This document shows, piece by piece, positions 1 through 9,448 of a DNA stretch of 13,191 bases. The DNA comes from JAKAWQ01 sp035503055 (GTDB lineage: Bacteria > Pseudomonadota > Alphaproteobacteria > Acetobacterales > Acetobacteraceae), in contig DATJTV010000083.1 in NCBI GenBank assembly GCA_035503055.1, forward strand, positions 1 through 13,191. Reading direction: 5' to 3'. Made by a program: the position numbers and the translations under genes. The notes beneath the pieces are model-generated. The model had not been told where the DNA came from, ran no database searches, and was given only the letters and a program-made list of their open reading frames with translations. The stretch's first letter is position 1. Each line of letters begins with the position of its first letter.

Positions 1-657
1 CCCTTCTTCGACTATTCGGCGACCTTCCTTTGGGCGATCAGCGGTGCCGTTCTCGGCGCGCGGCGCGGCTATGCCATCCTCGGGATCATCACGATCGCGC
101 TGGTTTCCTCGACCGGCGGCGGCCTGCTGCGCGACGGGCTCTTCATCCAGGACGGACCGCCGGTGCTGGTGCGGACGCAAGTCTATCTCTGGCTGATCGC
201 GGCGGCCGTGCTGATCGTGGTGCTGTTCGGGCGCTGGGTCGAGCGGATGCCGGGTTTCCTCAAGGGCATTGTGCTGATCGATGCACTGGGGCTCGGCGCC
301 TATGCCGTCGTCGGCATGGACCGCGCGCTGGCGGCCGGGATCAGCCTGCCGGGTGTCGTCGTCGTAGGGATGGTGAACGCGGTCGGCGGGGGCATCCTGC
401 GCGATGTGCTGATGAACGAAGAGCCGGACATGTTCAAGCCGGGAACGCTCGACCAGGCCTCGGCGCTGGCGGGCTGCCTGTTGTTCCTTGCGCTCATCGA
501 GCCGCTCGAGTTCTCACAGTTCCGGGCGGCGTGGATCACGATCGCCGCGGTGTTCGGCTTGCGCCTCCTCGCGATCCGATATCGGATCGAATCCCGCCCG
601 CTTGGGGATTTCCGGGCCTATTGGGGCGGGGCGGCGAGCGGGAAAGACGAGGGATGA
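1..657 (+). CDS. TRIC/UPF0126 (YicG-like) membrane channel protein, 5' truncated
   Basis: The frame is open from the first base to the TGA at 655-657 (218 residues visible), and the start lies outside the window. The protein is nearly all hydrophobic helices. It carries the duplicated family signature twice: STGGGLLRDGLF near visible residue 41, and AVGGGILRDVLM near residue 130. Two such G-G-G-x-x-R-D repeats, each after a helix pair, typify the UPF0126 family, which is related to trimeric intracellular cation (TRIC) channels of the inner membrane. The ion carried in bacteria is not settled by sequence. The stop overlaps the next start (ATGA at 654-657), so it is translationally coupled to the MarC gene. 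The ATG at 163 is internal, not the real start, because the first signature repeat lies upstream of it. Confidence 0.9.
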   Translation, partial: PFFDYSATFLWAISGAVLGARRGYAILGIITIALVSSTGGGLLRDGLFIQDGPPVLVRTQVYLWLIAAAVLIVVLFGRWVERMPGFLKGIVLIDALGLGAYAVVGMDRALAAGISLPGVVVVGMVNAVGGGILRDVLMNEEPDMFKPGTLDQASALAGCLLFLALIEPLEFSQFRAAWITIAAVFGLRLLAIRYRIESRPLGDFRAYWGGAASGKDEG

Positions 658-1271
658 TCACGCCGATCTTCGTGTTCACGATCTTCATGCTGACGCTCGG
701 GCCGATCAAGACGGTGCCCGGATTCTATCTGATGACGAAGGACCTGGACCCGCAGGCGGCCCGGGCGCTGGCGATCCGGGGGACGCTCGTCGCGACGGCG
801 ATCTCGCTCCTGGTAGCGCTGGTGATGCGGGGCACGGCGGCGGCGTGGCAGGTCTCGCTCGACGAGTTGCGGATCGCGGGCGGAATTCTTCTGTTCATGG
901 CCTCGCGGAACATGATCGAGCAGTTCAACCGGCCGAGCCCGCCGCCGCCGGCACCCATGCCGCATCCGGCGGTAACCCCGCTCGCGATCCCGATCATCGT
1001 GACGCCGTGGGGCGTGGTCGCCATTCTTCTGTTCATGGGCGTCGCTGCCGGCGACCCGGCGCGGATCGCCGCCGTGATCGGGATGCTGCTCGCCATCATG
1101 GTGTTGAACCTGGTGGGCATGCTGCTGGCGCGGAAGATCATCGGGCTGGTCGGGTTCGTGACGTTCCAGGTCATCGGCTGGGTGTTCGCGGTGCTGCAGG
1201 CGGGATTGGCGGTGGAGGCGGTGGTTGTCTCGCTGCGCCATCTCGGCCTCTTCCGGCTCGGCACGGGTTGA
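654..1271 (+). CDS. MarC family (UPF0056) integral membrane protein
   Basis: A 205-residue multi-helix membrane protein starting at the ATG inside the ATGA overlap with the upstream channel gene. The N-terminus (MITPIFVFTIFMLTLGPIKT) matches the MarC pattern, in which a first helix ends in a Gly-Pro motif. The central PLAIPIIVTPWGV segment corresponds to the conserved second repeat of the family. About six hydrophobic helices can be seen, with a proline-rich loop near residues 98-110. MarC proteins were first linked to multiple antibiotic resistance in E. coli, but that role was later questioned and the substrate is unknown. Length is close to the usual 200-220 residues. It forms a two-gene operon with the preceding gene. 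Confidence 0.85.
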   Translation: MITPIFVFTIFMLTLGPIKTVPGFYLMTKDLDPQAARALAIRGTLVATAISLLVALVMRGTAAAWQVSLDELRIAGGILLFMASRNMIEQFNRPSPPPPAPMPHPAVTPLAIPIIVTPWGVVAILLFMGVAAGDPARIAAVIGMLLAIMVLNLVGMLLARKIIGLVGFVTFQVIGWVFAVLQAGLAVEAVVVSLRHLGLFRLGTG

Positions 1272-1278
1272 GGCGAGC

Positions 1279-1307
1279 TTGACGGAGCCGGAGCCCGGCG
1301 CTAAATC
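1279..1307 (+). promoter_or_regulatory. Candidate sigma70-type promoter after marC
   Basis: TTGACG (1279-1284), within CTTGACGG, is a strong alphaproteobacterial -35. A 17-bp spacer leads to TAAATC (1302-1307), a weak -10. Transcription would start near 1313-1316, just before a structured RNA segment and terminator. It lies 7 bp after the marC stop and so is not the marC promoter. Confidence 0.45.
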
Positions 1308-1312
1308 GCCCG

Positions 1313-1437
1313 CCATGGCACCGATGCGATGCGCCGCCGCACGATTTTGGTACCGCTGGTACGAACCGGCGGCCTAGGATCGTGCTTCTCTAAGCAAGAC
1401 CCCGAAGCCGCCCCACCAAGGCGGCTTTCGTGTTTTT
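1313..1437 (+). ncRNA. Candidate structured leader or small RNA ending in an intrinsic terminator
   Basis: A transcript from the promoter at 1279 would contain a two-tier hairpin. The outer helix is GCACGAT (1339-1345) with ATCGTGC (1379-1385). The inner helix is CCGCTGG (1353-1359) with CCGGCGG (1366-1372), including one G-U pair, and its loop is TACGAA. The terminator at 1405-1437 follows. GGCGGC at 1368-1373, in the inner helix, could instead pair with GCCGCC at 1407-1412, the 5' arm of the terminator. The two folds exclude each other, as in attenuators. I do not recognise an Rfam family, and it is not a tRNA. It may be a free sRNA of about 125 nt or the leader of the small ORF at 1501. 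Confidence 0.35.
1405..1437 (+). terminator. Rho-independent terminator
   Basis: AAGCCGCC (1405-1412), a 7-nt loop, and GGCGGCTT (1420-1427) form a perfect 8-bp stem. TCGTGTTTTT follows. It points rightward, so it ends either the channel-marC operon or a short transcript started at about 1313. Confidence 0.75.
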
Positions 1438-1500
1438 GGGCTTTCCCTCGCGAAATTCCCGCCATCGGTGGAGCGGCCTCCAGACCCGAAGGAGGTTCGC

Positions 1501-1641
1501 ATGAAGTTTTCCCCGTTCGATTTCGATGTTGTCAGCGGCCCACCGGAGCCGCGCGAGGTGCCCAAGGAGCGGGCGCGGCCGGAAAGCGCGCGCGAGCCGG
1601 AGGAGGGCGCGCCGCCGGCGGAGCCGGCACCGTCGAAATAG
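1501..1641 (+). CDS. Small acidic/proline-rich protein, 46 aa, unknown function
   Basis: The ATG at 1501 is preceded by a perfect AAGGAGG (1489-1495) with a 5-nt spacer, the strongest ribosome binding site in the window. The product has 46 residues. Its N-terminus is aromatic (MKFSPFDFDVVSGPPEPRE). The rest is a charged tail of Pro, Glu, Arg and Ala that is probably disordered. There is no signal peptide, membrane segment or cysteine. I do not recognise the family. It sits alone between a terminator (1405-1437) and the GC hairpins at 1652-1696, and its 3' end faces the 3' end of uvrA. It may be expressed by read-through of the terminator from the promoter at 1279, or from a promoter in the 60 bp between. 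The ribosome site is the main evidence that it is real. Confidence 0.6.
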   Translation: MKFSPFDFDVVSGPPEPREVPKERARPESAREPEEGAPPAEPAPSK

Positions 1642-1651
1642 TCAAAGGGGT

Positions 1652-1696
1652 CCGGGGCCCGCGGCCCCGGCGGGGGGACGGGGGCAGAGCCCCCGT
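1652..1696. terminator. Two adjacent GC-rich hairpins between convergent genes
   Basis: CCGGGGCC (1652-1659) pairs with GGCCCCGG (1663-1670) over a 3-nt loop. ACGGGGGC (1678-1685) pairs with GCCCCCGT (1689-1696) over an AGA loop. Both stems are perfect 8-bp helices. They lie between the small ORF stop (1641) and the uvrA stop (1701), so they fit a shared two-way transcription end, although neither has a U-tract. Confidence 0.5.
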
Positions 1697-1698
1697 GC

Positions 1699-4557
<2,859 letters not shown>

Positions 4558-4595
4558 GGGCCCCCCAAAGGGCGAGTGAGGTTTCGAGCGACGCT

Positions 4596-4610
4596 GTTCT
4601 TGAGTTGTTC
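4596..4610. promoter_or_regulatory. LexA operator (SOS box), alphaproteobacterial type
   Basis: GTTC at 4596-4599 and GTTC at 4607-4610 are separated by exactly 7 nt. This is the direct-repeat GTTC-N7-GTTC (GAAC-N7-GAAC on the other strand) known as the LexA site of Alphaproteobacteria. It is 38 bp upstream of the uvrA ATG and 150 bp upstream of ssb, so uvrA is the main expected target. Confidence 0.85.
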
Positions 4611-4656
4611 GCCTGTCTATGGCAAAGCAAGCCGGTTGGGAAGAGGCCGCCCGAAC

Positions 4657-4676
4657 GCGCCGCCGAGCGGCGGCGC
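4657..4676. other. GC hairpin in the uvrA-ssb intergenic region
   Basis: GCGCCGCC (4657-4664), loop GAGC, GGCGGCGC (4669-4676): a perfect 8-bp stem between the LexA operator and ssb. It may insulate the divergent promoters or lie in an ssb leader. No U-tract follows. Confidence 0.4.
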
Positions 4677-4718
4677 CCGCGCGCCGTACGGCGTCTGGCC
4701 CTTGGCCGGGCGCGCTTG

Positions 4719-4724
4719 TATGCT
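4719..4724 (+). promoter_or_regulatory. Possible ssb -10 element
   Basis: TATGCT lies 36 bp upstream of the ssb ATG. The best -35 at about 18-bp spacing is the weak CTGGCC (4695-4700), so this is tentative. Confidence 0.25.
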
Positions 4725-4760
4725 GGCCGATTGCCGACGGACGGGTAAGGATCGAAGGGA

Positions 4761-5252
4761 ATGGCGGGGAGTGTCAACAAGGTGATTCTGGTCGGCAACC
4801 TCGGCCGGGACCCGGAAATTCGTACCACGCAGGACGGCCAGAAGATCGTGCAATTGTCGGTCGCTACCAGCGAGAGCTGGAACGACAAGGCCTCGGGCGA
4901 GCGCAAGGAGCGCACGGAGTGGCACCGGGTGGTCATCTTCAACGACCGGCTCGCGGACGTAGCCGAGCGGTTCCTGCGCAAGGGGCGGAAGGTCTATGTC
5001 GAGGGCGCGCTGCAGACGCGCAAATGGACCGACCAGTCGGGCCAGGAGAAATACACGACCGAGGTGGTGATCGGGCGGTTCCGCGGCGATCTCACCCTCC
5101 TCGACTCGGCGGGTGGCGGCGAATCGGGCGGCGCGGGTCGGGCGGCGCGCGGTCCCGCCGGGGCAGCCGGTGGTGGCCCCGGGGCGCCCGCGGGTGCGTC
5201 GTGGGAAGGCGGCAAGGCCGGCGGCGACCTCGACGACGACATCCCGTTCTGA
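4761..5252 (+). CDS. ssb: Single-stranded DNA-binding protein
   Basis: 163 residues. The N-terminal OB-fold (about residues 1-112) begins SVNKVILVGNLGRDPEIR and includes the conserved TEWHRVVIFNDRLADVAE and KGRKVYVEGALQTRKW segments. A Gly/Ala/Pro-rich flexible linker follows (about 115-153). The protein ends in the acidic tail DLDDDIPF, through which SSB recruits repair and replication partners. It coats single-stranded DNA as a tetramer during replication, recombination and repair. The ATG at 4761 is preceded by AAGGA at 4747-4751. It is divergent from uvrA and precedes gyrA by 35 bp, so the two are likely cotranscribed. The intergenic DNA repeats the end of ssb in direct orientation. Confidence 0.97.
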   Translation: MAGSVNKVILVGNLGRDPEIRTTQDGQKIVQLSVATSESWNDKASGERKERTEWHRVVIFNDRLADVAERFLRKGRKVYVEGALQTRKWTDQSGQEKYTTEVVIGRFRGDLTLLDSAGGGESGGAGRAARGPAGAAGGGPGAPAGASWEGGKAGGDLDDDIPF

Positions 5253-5269
5253 TCCGTCCGTTCTGATCC
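5244..5269 (+). repeat. 12-bp direct repeat across the ssb stop
   Basis: CCGTTCTGATCC occurs at 5244-5255, covering the last ssb codons and stop, and again at 5258-5269 in the gap before gyrA. A third, weaker GTTC copy at 5274 keeps the 14-nt period. Confidence 0.7.
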
Positions 5270-5287
5270 CATCGTTCCGAGGCTTTC

Positions 5288-8017
5288 TTGAGCGATAGTC
5301 CGCAAGACGGAGCGCCGCCTCCGTCCAATCTGCTGCCGGTCACGATCGAGGAGGAGATGCGCCGCTCCTACCTCGACTACGCGATGTCGGTGATTGTCGC
5401 GCGCGCGCTGCCGGATGCGCGCGACGGGCTGAAGCCGGTGCACCGGCGCATCCTCTTCGCGATGGAGGAGGGCGGGTACGGGGCGGATAAGCCGTACCGC
5501 AAGTCCGCGCGCGTGGTGGGCGACGTGATGGGCAAATACCATCCGCACGGTGATACCGCGATCTACGATGCCATGGTGCGGATGGCGCAATCCTTCTCGA
5601 TGCGCGTGCCGCTGATCGACGGGCAGGGCAATTTCGGCTCGGTGGATGGAGACCCGCCGGCGGCGATGCGCTACACGGAGGTGCGGCTGGCGCGCGCGGC
5701 GAGCTTCATGCTTGCCGATATCGACCGCGAGACGGTCGATTTCCAGCCGAACTACGACGAGAGCGGGGAGGAGCCGCTTGTGCTGCCCGCGAGCTTTCCC
5801 AATCTGCTGATCAATGGCGCGAGTGGGATCGCGGTCGGGATGGCGACCAACATCCCGACGCACAATCCGGGCGAGATCGTCGATGCGGCGCTGGCCCTGC
5901 TCGCGGATCCCGAGGCCTCGCTCGAGGCGCTGCTGAAGCTCGTGCCCGGGCCGGATTTCCCGACCGGGGGGCTGATCCTCGGCCGCGGCGGCATCCGCAC
6001 GGCGTACGAGACGGGGCGCGGGGCGATCATCATTCGCGCGCGGGCCGAGATCGAGGAGATCCGCCACGACCGCCAGGCAATCGTGGTGAGCGAGATTCCC
6101 TACCAGGTCAACAAGGCGAGCCTGCTCGAACGCATTGCGGAGCTGGTGCGGGCCAAGACGGTCGAGGGCATCTCCGATCTTCGTGACGAGAGCGACCGCG
6201 AGGGATTCCGCATCGTGATCGAGCTCAAGCGCGACGCGACGGCGGAGGTGGTGCTGAACCAGCTCTTCCGCTTCACGCAGCTGCAGACGAGCTTCGGCGT
6301 GAACATGCTGGCACTCGACCGCGGCCAGCCGCGACTGATGGGGTTGCGCGAAGCGCTTCGCCTCTTCCTCGAGTTCCGCGAGGAGGTGGTGCTGCGCAGA
6401 AGCCGCTTCGAGCTCAGGCGCGCGCGCGAGCGCGGGCATCTGCTCGTCGGGCTTGCGATCGCGATCGGCGATATCGACGCGGTGATCGCGCTGATCCGCG
6501 GCGCGCGCGACGCGGCGGGGGCGCGGGAGGCGTTGATGGGACGCGCATGGCCGGCTTCCGGGCTCGAGGGGCTGCTTTCGCTGATCGAGGACGCGACCAA
6601 TGCGATCGCGGCGGACGGCACGGTGCGGCTGACGGAGGCGCAGGCGCGCGGCATCCTGGAGCTCCGCCTGCAGCGGCTGACCGGGCTCGAGCGGGAGAAG
6701 ATCCAGGAGGAGCTTCAGGAAGTTTCGGCGCGTATCGCCGAGCTTCTCGGGATCCTCGCCTCGCGGCCGCGCCGGCTCGAGGTGGTGCGCGAGGAGCTGG
6801 CGGCGGTGCGCACCGAGATCGCGACGAAGCGACTGACCTCGATCGTCGAGGCGGAAGCGGACGCGGACGACGAAAGCCTGATCGAGCCCGGGCTGATGGT
6901 GGTGACAATCACGCGCGACGGCTTTATCAAGCGCACGCCGCTCGAGACGTTCCGGGCGCAGAACCGCGGCGGGCGCGGGCGCTCGGCTGCGGCGACGCGC
7001 GGGGACGATATCGTCACCCGGAGCTTCAACGCGCACACCCACCAATGGGTGCTGTTCTTCTCAAGCGGCGGCAAGGTTTTCCGCCAGAAGGTCTGGCGGC
7101 TGCCGGAAGCGGGACCGGGCGCGAAGGGGCGCGCGCTCGTCAATTTGCTGCCGGAGCTCGGCGCTGATGGGGTGACGGCGGTGCTGCCGCTGCCGCAGGA
7201 GGAGGCGCTCTGGGACAGCCTGCATCTCGTGTTCGCGACCGCGAGCGGCTACGTGCGGCGCAACCGGCTCTCCGATTTCCGCAATGTGCGCGCGAGCGGG
7301 CTGATCGCGATGAAGCTCGACGCGGGAGACCGGCTGATCGGGGTCGCGACCTCGGGCAGGGACACGGACGTGCTGCTGGCGAGCCGGCTCGGCCGTTGCG
7401 TGCGCTTCGCGATCAACGAGGAGACGCTGCGCGTCTTCGCCGGACGAGAGAGCGCGGGCGTGCGGGGGATTCGGCTCGCCGAGGGCGACGAGGTGATGAG
7501 CCTCTCCGTGCTCCGGCACGTCGTCGTGGATAACGAGGAGCGCGGTGCCTATCTGCGCATGGCGGCCATGCGCCGGCACGCCGGCGCGGCGGAGGCGATC
7601 GAGGAGGAAGGGGGCGAGGCGGAGGAGGGCACGCGCGAGATTGCGCTCTCGCCCGAGCGGTTCGCAGAGCTTGTGGCGGTTGAGGAATTCCTCCTCACGG
7701 TCACCGACGGCGGGTTCGGCAAGCGGAGCTCGGCGTACGAGTACCGTGCCACCGGGCGGGGCGGGCAGGGGATCGTGAACATCACGCTTTCCCCGCGCAG
7801 CGGCCACGCAGTAGTAGCGAGCTTTCCGGTCAGGCAAGGCGAGGATGTGATGCTGGTGACGGATGCGGGCCGGCTTATCCGCGTGCCGGCGGACCAGGTG
7901 CGCATCACCGGGCGGGCGGCGATGGGCGTGCGGTTGTTCCGCCTCGAAAACGGGGAGCGCGTGACGAGCGTGTTCCCGGTACTCGAATCGGTTGCGGAAG
8001 AGTTGGGGGATGGCTGA
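5288..8017 (+). CDS. gyrA: DNA gyrase subunit A
   Basis: A 909-residue GyrA, the breakage-reunion subunit of type II topoisomerase, which introduces negative supercoils together with GyrB. The start is TTG at 5288, with GAGG (5279-5282) 5 nt upstream. No suitable ATG precedes the conserved core, which begins at about residue 18. Conserved features are VARALPDARDGLKPVHRRIL (residues 37-56), the quinolone-determining region HPHGDTAIYDAMVRMAQ, and the catalytic Tyr129 in RYTEVRLA. The residue at the E. coli Ser83 position is Thr90, and Asp87 corresponds to Asp94. The gyrase-specific box QNRGGRG (residues 558-564) separates it from ParC. The C-terminal wrapping domain holds an acidic Glu/Gly-rich insert near residues 768-785. 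The stop overlaps the coaD start. Confidence 0.98.
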   Translation: MSDSPQDGAPPPSNLLPVTIEEEMRRSYLDYAMSVIVARALPDARDGLKPVHRRILFAMEEGGYGADKPYRKSARVVGDVMGKYHPHGDTAIYDAMVRMAQSFSMRVPLIDGQGNFGSVDGDPPAAMRYTEVRLARAASFMLADIDRETVDFQPNYDESGEEPLVLPASFPNLLINGASGIAVGMATNIPTHNPGEIVDAALALLADPEASLEALLKLVPGPDFPTGGLILGRGGIRTAYETGRGAIIIRARAEIEEIRHDRQAIVVSEIPYQVNKASLLERIAELVRAKTVEGISDLRDESDREGFRIVIELKRDATAEVVLNQLFRFTQLQTSFGVNMLALDRGQPRLMGLREALRLFLEFREEVVLRRSRFELRRARERGHLLVGLAIAIGDIDAVIALIRGARDAAGAREALMGRAWPASGLEGLLSLIEDATNAIAADGTVRLTEAQARGILELRLQRLTGLEREKIQEELQEVSARIAELLGILASRPRRLEVVREELAAVRTEIATKRLTSIVEAEADADDESLIEPGLMVVTITRDGFIKRTPLETFRAQNRGGRGRSAAATRGDDIVTRSFNAHTHQWVLFFSSGGKVFRQKVWRLPEAGPGAKGRALVNLLPELGADGVTAVLPLPQEEALWDSLHLVFATASGYVRRNRLSDFRNVRASGLIAMKLDAGDRLIGVATSGRDTDVLLASRLGRCVRFAINEETLRVFAGRESAGVRGIRLAEGDEVMSLSVLRHVVVDNEERGAYLRMAAMRRHAGAAEAIEEEGGEAEEGTREIALSPERFAELVAVEEFLLTVTDGGFGKRSSAYEYRATGRGGQGIVNITLSPRSGHAVVASFPVRQGEDVMLVTDAGRLIRVPADQVRITGRAAMGVRLFRLENGERVTSVFPVLESVAEELGDG

Positions 8018-8570
8018 AATGGATGCCGCGGCGAAGGCCGGCGTCTATCCCGGCACCTTCGATCCGGTGACCAACGGGCATATCGACATCATCGCCCGCG
8101 CCGCGCGCATACTGCCGCGCCTGGTCGTCGGTGTTGCGACAAATATCGGCAAGGCGCCCATCTTCCCGCTCGAGGAGCGCGCGGAACTGGTGCGCGGCGA
8201 GACCGACGCGATCGCGCGGCGGACGGGCGGGCGGATCGAGGTGCGCCCGTTCGATGGGCTCCTGGTCTCGTTCGTGCGCGCCGTGCATGCGAGCGTGATC
8301 GTACGCGGCCTGCGCGTCGTGGCCGATTTCGACTATGAGTTCCAGATGGCTGGTATGAATTCCCGTCTCGATCCGGGGATCGAGACGGTGTTCCTGATGG
8401 CCAGCGAGCGCCACCAGTTCATCTCTTCGCGCTTTGTTCGTGAAATCGCCGCATTGGGCGGCGACATTTCTTCCTTCGTCCCCCCGCCCGTGCTCGAGCG
8501 CATGCTCGAGCGGCTAAGGGGGAGACAGGGATCATCGGGGAACGAAGGATCATGCGACGACGCGCGTTGA
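8010..8570 (+). CDS. coaD: Phosphopantetheine adenylyltransferase
   Basis: 186 residues. The enzyme transfers AMP from ATP to 4'-phosphopantetheine to give dephospho-CoA, the penultimate step of coenzyme A synthesis. The nucleotidyltransferase motif GVYPGTFDPVTNGH (residues 11-24) contains the T-x-G-H active-site signature, and the C-terminal ISSRFVRE motif is present. The ATG at 8010 overlaps the gyrA stop by 8 nt and has GGAAGAG upstream. ATG 8019 and TTG 7992 are alternative starts in the same frame. The tail after residue 160 is longer than usual (families are about 160-170 aa), and its last 19 nt overlap the next gene. The overlaps on both sides imply translational coupling from gyrA to the isomerase. 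Confidence 0.95.
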   Translation: MAEMDAAAKAGVYPGTFDPVTNGHIDIIARAARILPRLVVGVATNIGKAPIFPLEERAELVRGETDAIARRTGGRIEVRPFDGLLVSFVRAVHASVIVRGLRVVADFDYEFQMAGMNSRLDPGIETVFLMASERHQFISSRFVREIAALGGDISSFVPPPVLERMLERLRGRQGSSGNEGSCDDAR

Positions 8571-9118
8571 TGATTGCAACGACGATTGCAGCTCTGGGGG
8601 GAAGCATGCTTGCCAGCTCGGCCGACGCGGCACAGCCCGACCTCGCGAATACGGTGTACATGGACTTGAAGTACGGGCGGGTGGTGATCGTGCTGAGACC
8701 GGACCTTGCGCCGAAGAACGTGGCGCAGGTGGAGAGACTGGTGCGCGAGCACTTCTATGACGGCACGCCGTTCTGGCGGGTGATCGCCGGGTTCATGGCG
8801 CAAGGCGGCGATCCGACCGGAACCGGGACCGGCGGCAGCAGCCTGCCTGACCTGCCGGCGGAATTCACCGACCGCGCCGAGTTCCTTCGCGGCACGGTAG
8901 GGATGGCGCGCACCAGCGATCCGAACAGCGCGAACAGCCAGTTCTTCATCTGCCTCGCGCCGGCGACCTTCCTCGACGGCAAATACACGATCATCGGCCA
9001 GGTCGTGCAGGGCATGCAGTACGTGGACGAGATCAAGAAAGGAACCGGGCAGAACGGCGCGGTGACCGATCCCGACCGCATCATCCACATGACCATGGCC
9101 AGCGACGCGAAGGACTGA
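8552..9118 (+). CDS. Exported cyclophilin-type peptidyl-prolyl cis-trans isomerase
   Basis: 188 residues. The signal peptide has a basic start (MRRRAL), a hydrophobic stretch, and probable cleavage after SADA near residue 27, placing the enzyme in the periplasm. The mature part is a single cyclophilin domain with GTPFWRVIAGFMAQGGDP, SANSQFFICLA and FLDGKYTIIGQV. These cover the active-site region: catalytic Arg in FWR, Gln in QGGD, and Phe in QFFI. The His usually before that Arg is Trp here, and the later active-site His (GKH in human CypA) is Tyr. Family members catalyse X-Pro isomerisation and help outer-envelope proteins fold. AAGGA sits a few nt before the ATG, inside the coaD 3' end (19-nt overlap). 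Confidence 0.93.
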   Translation: MRRRALMIATTIAALGGSMLASSADAAQPDLANTVYMDLKYGRVVIVLRPDLAPKNVAQVERLVREHFYDGTPFWRVIAGFMAQGGDPTGTGTGGSSLPDLPAEFTDRAEFLRGTVGMARTSDPNSANSQFFICLAPATFLDGKYTIIGQVVQGMQYVDEIKKGTGQNGAVTDPDRIIHMTMASDAKD

Positions 9119-9280
9119 GAGACCGATTGGAAATGCTACTGCGATGGTCGTCCGACGCGTCTTTCTGCGCTTCCGGTGCTCACGGCCCCAAAAGGCCGCT
9201 CCGCTCCGGTTCTCGAAAGCCGCGCCGGCCGGCGCCTGCGGCGCCTCCGACTCATCGCAGCGCATTTTCAATCGGTCTCT
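9118..9280. repeat. 163-bp imperfect palindrome, possible dispersed intergenic repeat
   Basis: The left arm starts AGAGACCGATTG (9118-9129) and the right arm ends CAATCGGTCTCT (9269-9280), which are exact complements. The pairing continues with AAATGC/GCATTT, CTGCGATG/CATCGCAG and GTCG/CGAC, interrupted by a G-U pair and small bulges. About 30 bp of stem result. The interior holds a CGGCC-CCAAAA-GGCCG hairpin (9183-9198) and a 14-bp perfect palindrome (9222-9235). It begins at the isomerase stop codon and may act as a transcript end. The arms and interior resemble a non-coding repeat unit rather than a gene. Confidence 0.7.
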
Positions 9281-9323
9281 GAGCGGGCGCCCGAGCCCGG
9301 CTGCCGGCCCATCCCGATGATTT

Positions 9324-9329
9324 TATAGT
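9324..9329 (+). promoter_or_regulatory. Possible -10 element for the mntR-like gene
   Basis: TATAGT matches the -10 consensus at five of six positions. No good -35 lies 17 bp upstream. A short inverted repeat, TGTG-N6-CACA (9346-9359), lies just downstream and could be an operator, but it is too short to be persuasive. Confidence 0.25.
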
Positions 9330-9448
9330 GAAGGCTGCATATTCCTGTGCTAGCCCACACTTCCTGCGGGATTGCGCCGAGCAGACCGTGAAAGGGAGGG
9401 GGCCAGGCGTGGCTTGGCTGTCGTCGGGCAGACGCTGGGGGAAGAGGG

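Noticed and set aside
30..653. Upstream extension of the MarC frame to position 30
   Set aside because: It overlaps the channel gene in another frame and is Arg-rich nonsense; MarC similarity begins at 654.
1339..1385. tRNA-like arm in the marC-uvrA gap
   Set aside because: The loop is 6 nt (TACGAA), without the TTC motif and without a cloverleaf around it.
4994..7045. Long minus-strand ORF (683 aa) opposite ssb and gyrA
   Set aside because: Antisense shadow of gyrA; Arg/His-rich and without family motifs.
8333..9271. Minus-strand ORF (312 aa) opposite the isomerase
   Set aside because: Mostly antisense of coaD and the isomerase; its first part is the palindromic element read as protein.
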